Part shown: positions 12,552 through 14,192 of the stretch, in pieces | How the letters are laid out: every line of letters starts with the position of its first letter | Position numbering within the stretch: position 1 is the first letter of the stretch | Source: JBLHKE01 sp047619485 | Lineage (GTDB): Bacteria; Verrucomicrobiota; Verrucomicrobiia; Verrucomicrobiales; DEV007 | NCBI GenBank assembly: GCA_047619485.1 | Contig: JBLHKE010000108.1 | Coordinates: 1-14,192 of the forward strand | DNA: 14,192 nt | Reading direction: 5' to 3' | Program-made: the position numbers and the translations under genes | Notes under the pieces: model-generated | The model's database searches: none | What the model saw: only the letters and a program-made list of their open reading frames with translations | Told to the model about the DNA's origin: nothing

Positions 12552-12998
12552 ATGTCAAAGCCAAGCCCAGAACCAATCGACCCGGCAGAACTCGTAGAGA
12601 TCGCTCAGGCGACCATGCGCGAGGCGAAGTTTCCCCAGCTCGCAACCTCAGAAGGCGATCAGCCCCGACTGCGCCCCGTCTCTCCGGTTCGCACCGATGG
12701 ATTCACCGTCTACATCGCCAATCTGCGCGGTTACAAGAAGACGGCGCAGATCGCTGAGAACCCGAAGGTCGAACTCTGCTACTTCGCCCCGAGCCATGAT
12801 CAGGTGCGCATCACGGGCCATGCGAACGTCGTCACCGATGCGGATCTCATCGCGGACATCTGGCAGGAAACGCCGCTTTTGCAGCAGTATCTCGGATCAG
12901 CTGACAACCCGGAGATGATCATCTACAAGGTGGTTCCAAACGAGGTCTTGTTCATGCGCGAGTGGGCGATCAAATACCACGAAGTGCCGTTCGGGTAG
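12552..12998 (+). CDS. Pyridoxamine 5'-phosphate oxidase-like flavin-binding protein
   Basis: 148 residues of the PNPOx-like split-barrel fold, of the small general-stress/FMN-binding type. Visible elements are FPQLATSEGDQPRLRPVSP, the strand DGFTVYIANLRGYKKTAQIAENPKVELCYF, and the VRITGHANVVTDADLIADIWQETP region. Such proteins bind FMN or F420 and reduce or sequester small substrates; the true substrate is not predictable. The start is well placed for the family, but no clear Shine-Dalgarno sequence is seen. It is transcribed divergently from the VTT protein. Confidence 0.88.
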   Translation: MSKPSPEPIDPAELVEIAQATMREAKFPQLATSEGDQPRLRPVSPVRTDGFTVYIANLRGYKKTAQIAENPKVELCYFAPSHDQVRITGHANVVTDADLIADIWQETPLLQQYLGSADNPEMIIYKVVPNEVLFMREWAIKYHEVPFG

Positions 12999-13316
12999 AG
13001 GCCGCGCGACAGATCCGAGGTTTAAACTGAGAGTTAGAGATGGAGCGTCTCTGTCGCCCATTGGAGTTGACCTAAGCAATGCTTTCGGGGCGTCGCGCGT
13101 CTGATCCCCTAACTAGATAGAGCTCGTCCCAAAATCGGGATTTTCGTTTCTGCTCAGCCAAGCGATGAACAGCGGACGATTTTTCGGTAACTCTTCTCTC
13201 AGTTCTTCCCCGCATCGGCGGTTTTTTGGGATTGTCTGCCTTCTTTTTCTACCAGTTCTGCTCGCGTTTGCACAGCTCCGCTCCCGGGGTCCCACCGCGC
13301 GTTCTCCTAGCCTGCT
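12999..13316. other. Intergenic region between the PNPOx-like gene and the transposase
   Basis: No gene is supported in these 318 bases. There is an 8-bp inverted repeat GCGACAGA (13006-13013) / TCTGTCGC (13050-13057) that could form the 3' structure of the PNPOx-like mRNA. A short hairpin CCGC-ATCG-GCGG followed by six T at about 13211-13228 is a weak plus-strand terminator candidate. One end of the insertion sequence should lie here, but its inverted repeat cannot be recognised without the other end. Confidence 0.5.
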
Positions 13317-14192
13317 TCAGGCGGCTCTCGCCTTCGGGTTGCTCTGCTTTGTTTGATCAACCTCCTCTTGCTGTAGGCGGGCTAGCACCCAGAGGTTGTG
13401 ACTCAGCACCGCCCAACCGACCTGCCTCCCGCGGTTGTCGATCCCTTTCACGCGTGTCGGGTCTCCGATGAACACGCGACTCAGGATGCTGATGCGTGCC
13501 TCGGTGCTCGCGCGGCGCTTGAGCCCCTCGCGCATCCCGGGTTCTTTCTCCAGGCGTGCGGCCAGCTCTCCCACTGCCCGTGGGCAGAGGCCGCTGCGGA
13601 TGCCTCTGGCGTCGAGTTCGATCTTGTTCTTCTCACTCGCCGTGCCGCGGTCGCCCCATACGCTCTCCACTTGCAGCCCCTGCTCGTCTACCAGGCGCAC
13701 CATTGCTGGCAGGACGTGCTTGGCGTCGCTGATCTGCTCGGCCTCGAGTTGGTAGTCGACGATGTAGCCCTCGCGTGTTTCGCCGAGCCACAGCTTGTTG
13801 CCGAACTCGACCTCGTCCCCGCTCTTGCCTCGCACTAACACTTGCACATCCGGGTCGTAGAGGCTGAGGATCTTCTTGCCGTTCGGGAGCTTGCGCCCGC
13901 CGATGATACGCTCGTGCGCCTGGTTGATGGCGTCGGGGAGCTGGACCAGGACGCCTTCGAGCTGGGCGCTTATCTGCTTTACCTGCCCGGGTTTGAGCGC
14001 TGTCTCGGGGTGCCGGGCGAGCAGGATCTCGAGGTGTCTCTGCGCGTGGTCGCCGACCCGACGGGCGAGTTTTTTCATCTCGAGCAGCACGGCTTTACGG
14101 TGTTTCTGGCCTTCTCGGGAGCGGCGTTTGGCGGTCATCTTCATGCATAGTGTGTTCATGTCGCGCACGAAGTCGAGCGGCTCCTGGGGCAT
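13317..14192 (-). mobile_element. Partial insertion sequence with DDE transposase (ISNCY/IS5-like), cut by the window edge
   Basis: 291 residues are visible, and the frame is still open at the window end, so the start may lie outside. The DDE core is recognisable: SLYDPDVQVLVRGK with GDEVEFGNKLWLGET, then SVWGDRGTASEKN, and the C-terminal EARISILSRVFIGDPTRVKGIDNRGRQVGWAVLSHNLWVLARL, which resembles the EGRISxLKR...GxxxxxxWVGWGVLAHNL end of ISNCY-type transposases. It moves its own DNA by cut or copy and paste. Terminal repeats and target duplications cannot be identified from one end. Confidence 0.8.

Noticed and set aside
13130..13150. AAAATCGGGATTTT palindrome as a terminator or IS end
   Set aside because: The stem is AT-rich with a two-base loop, and the partner end of the insertion sequence is outside the window, so neither role can be supported.

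Overview
This window looks like a chromosomal stretch from a Gram-negative bacterium of the Verrucomicrobia/Planctomycetes sphere, most likely Verrucomicrobiota. That placement is inferred from gene content (PDZ-inserted HtrA-like proteins, a four-helix-bundle S23 family gene) and from hairpin repeats of the CACGGAG...CTCCGTG type; no rRNA marker is present. The centre of the window is an RNA-biology island: a plus-strand array of tRNA and tRNA-like genes, two to three Y-like RNAs, a Ro60/Rsr (TROVE) protein, an HNH protein, a slipin (SPFH) protein, an MFS transporter and an RlaP-type nucleotidyltransferase.

Left part (1-2742). Two degenerate tRNA-like genes (anticodons UAC, GCC) lie at the left edge. 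They are followed by a minus-strand Bax inhibitor-1 family membrane protein with its own terminator, then by ten more tRNA or tRNA-like genes. Ten of the twelve have a T-loop in which U55 is replaced by G (core TGCAA or TGCGA instead of TTCAA or TTCGA). The same ten lack the GG dinucleotide in the D-loop, and all ten encode CCA. The two exceptions are an ordinary tRNA-Arg(UCG) without CCA and a strange tRNA-Arg(UCU)-like RNA that has no D-arm. Every anticodon in the set is different. A frameshifted four-helix-bundle gene interrupts the array on the minus strand.

Y RNAs and Ro (2511-4447). A well-formed YrlA-type Y RNA (2511-2648) carries a circularly permuted tRNA mimic with canonical T- and D-loops. 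Its ends form the Ro-binding stem where the anticodon arm would be. A second Y-like RNA (2751-2886) and a shorter one (2897-2964) share the stem motif and lead directly into rsr. A decayed copy of the motif lies downstream of rsr.

Effector genes (5113-8896). The HNH, slipin, MFS and RlaP genes follow rsr on the same strand, separated by spacers full of hairpins; only MFS and rlaP are tightly coupled (5 bp). Ro, slipin-type proteins and RlaP have been linked to bacterial RNA repair/RNA damage response loci, but no RtcB ligase, RtcA cyclase or RtcR regulator is visible here. My inference is an RNA quality-control, repair or anti-nuclease island whose tRNA-like array may be substrate, decoy or effector rather than a translational tRNA supply.

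Right part (8897-14192). This part looks like ordinary chromosome: two minus-strand HtrA-like PDZ proteins (one with an intact triad, one apparently inactive), a VTT/DedA-type membrane protein, a divergent PNPOx-like flavoprotein, and a partial DDE transposase running off the right edge.
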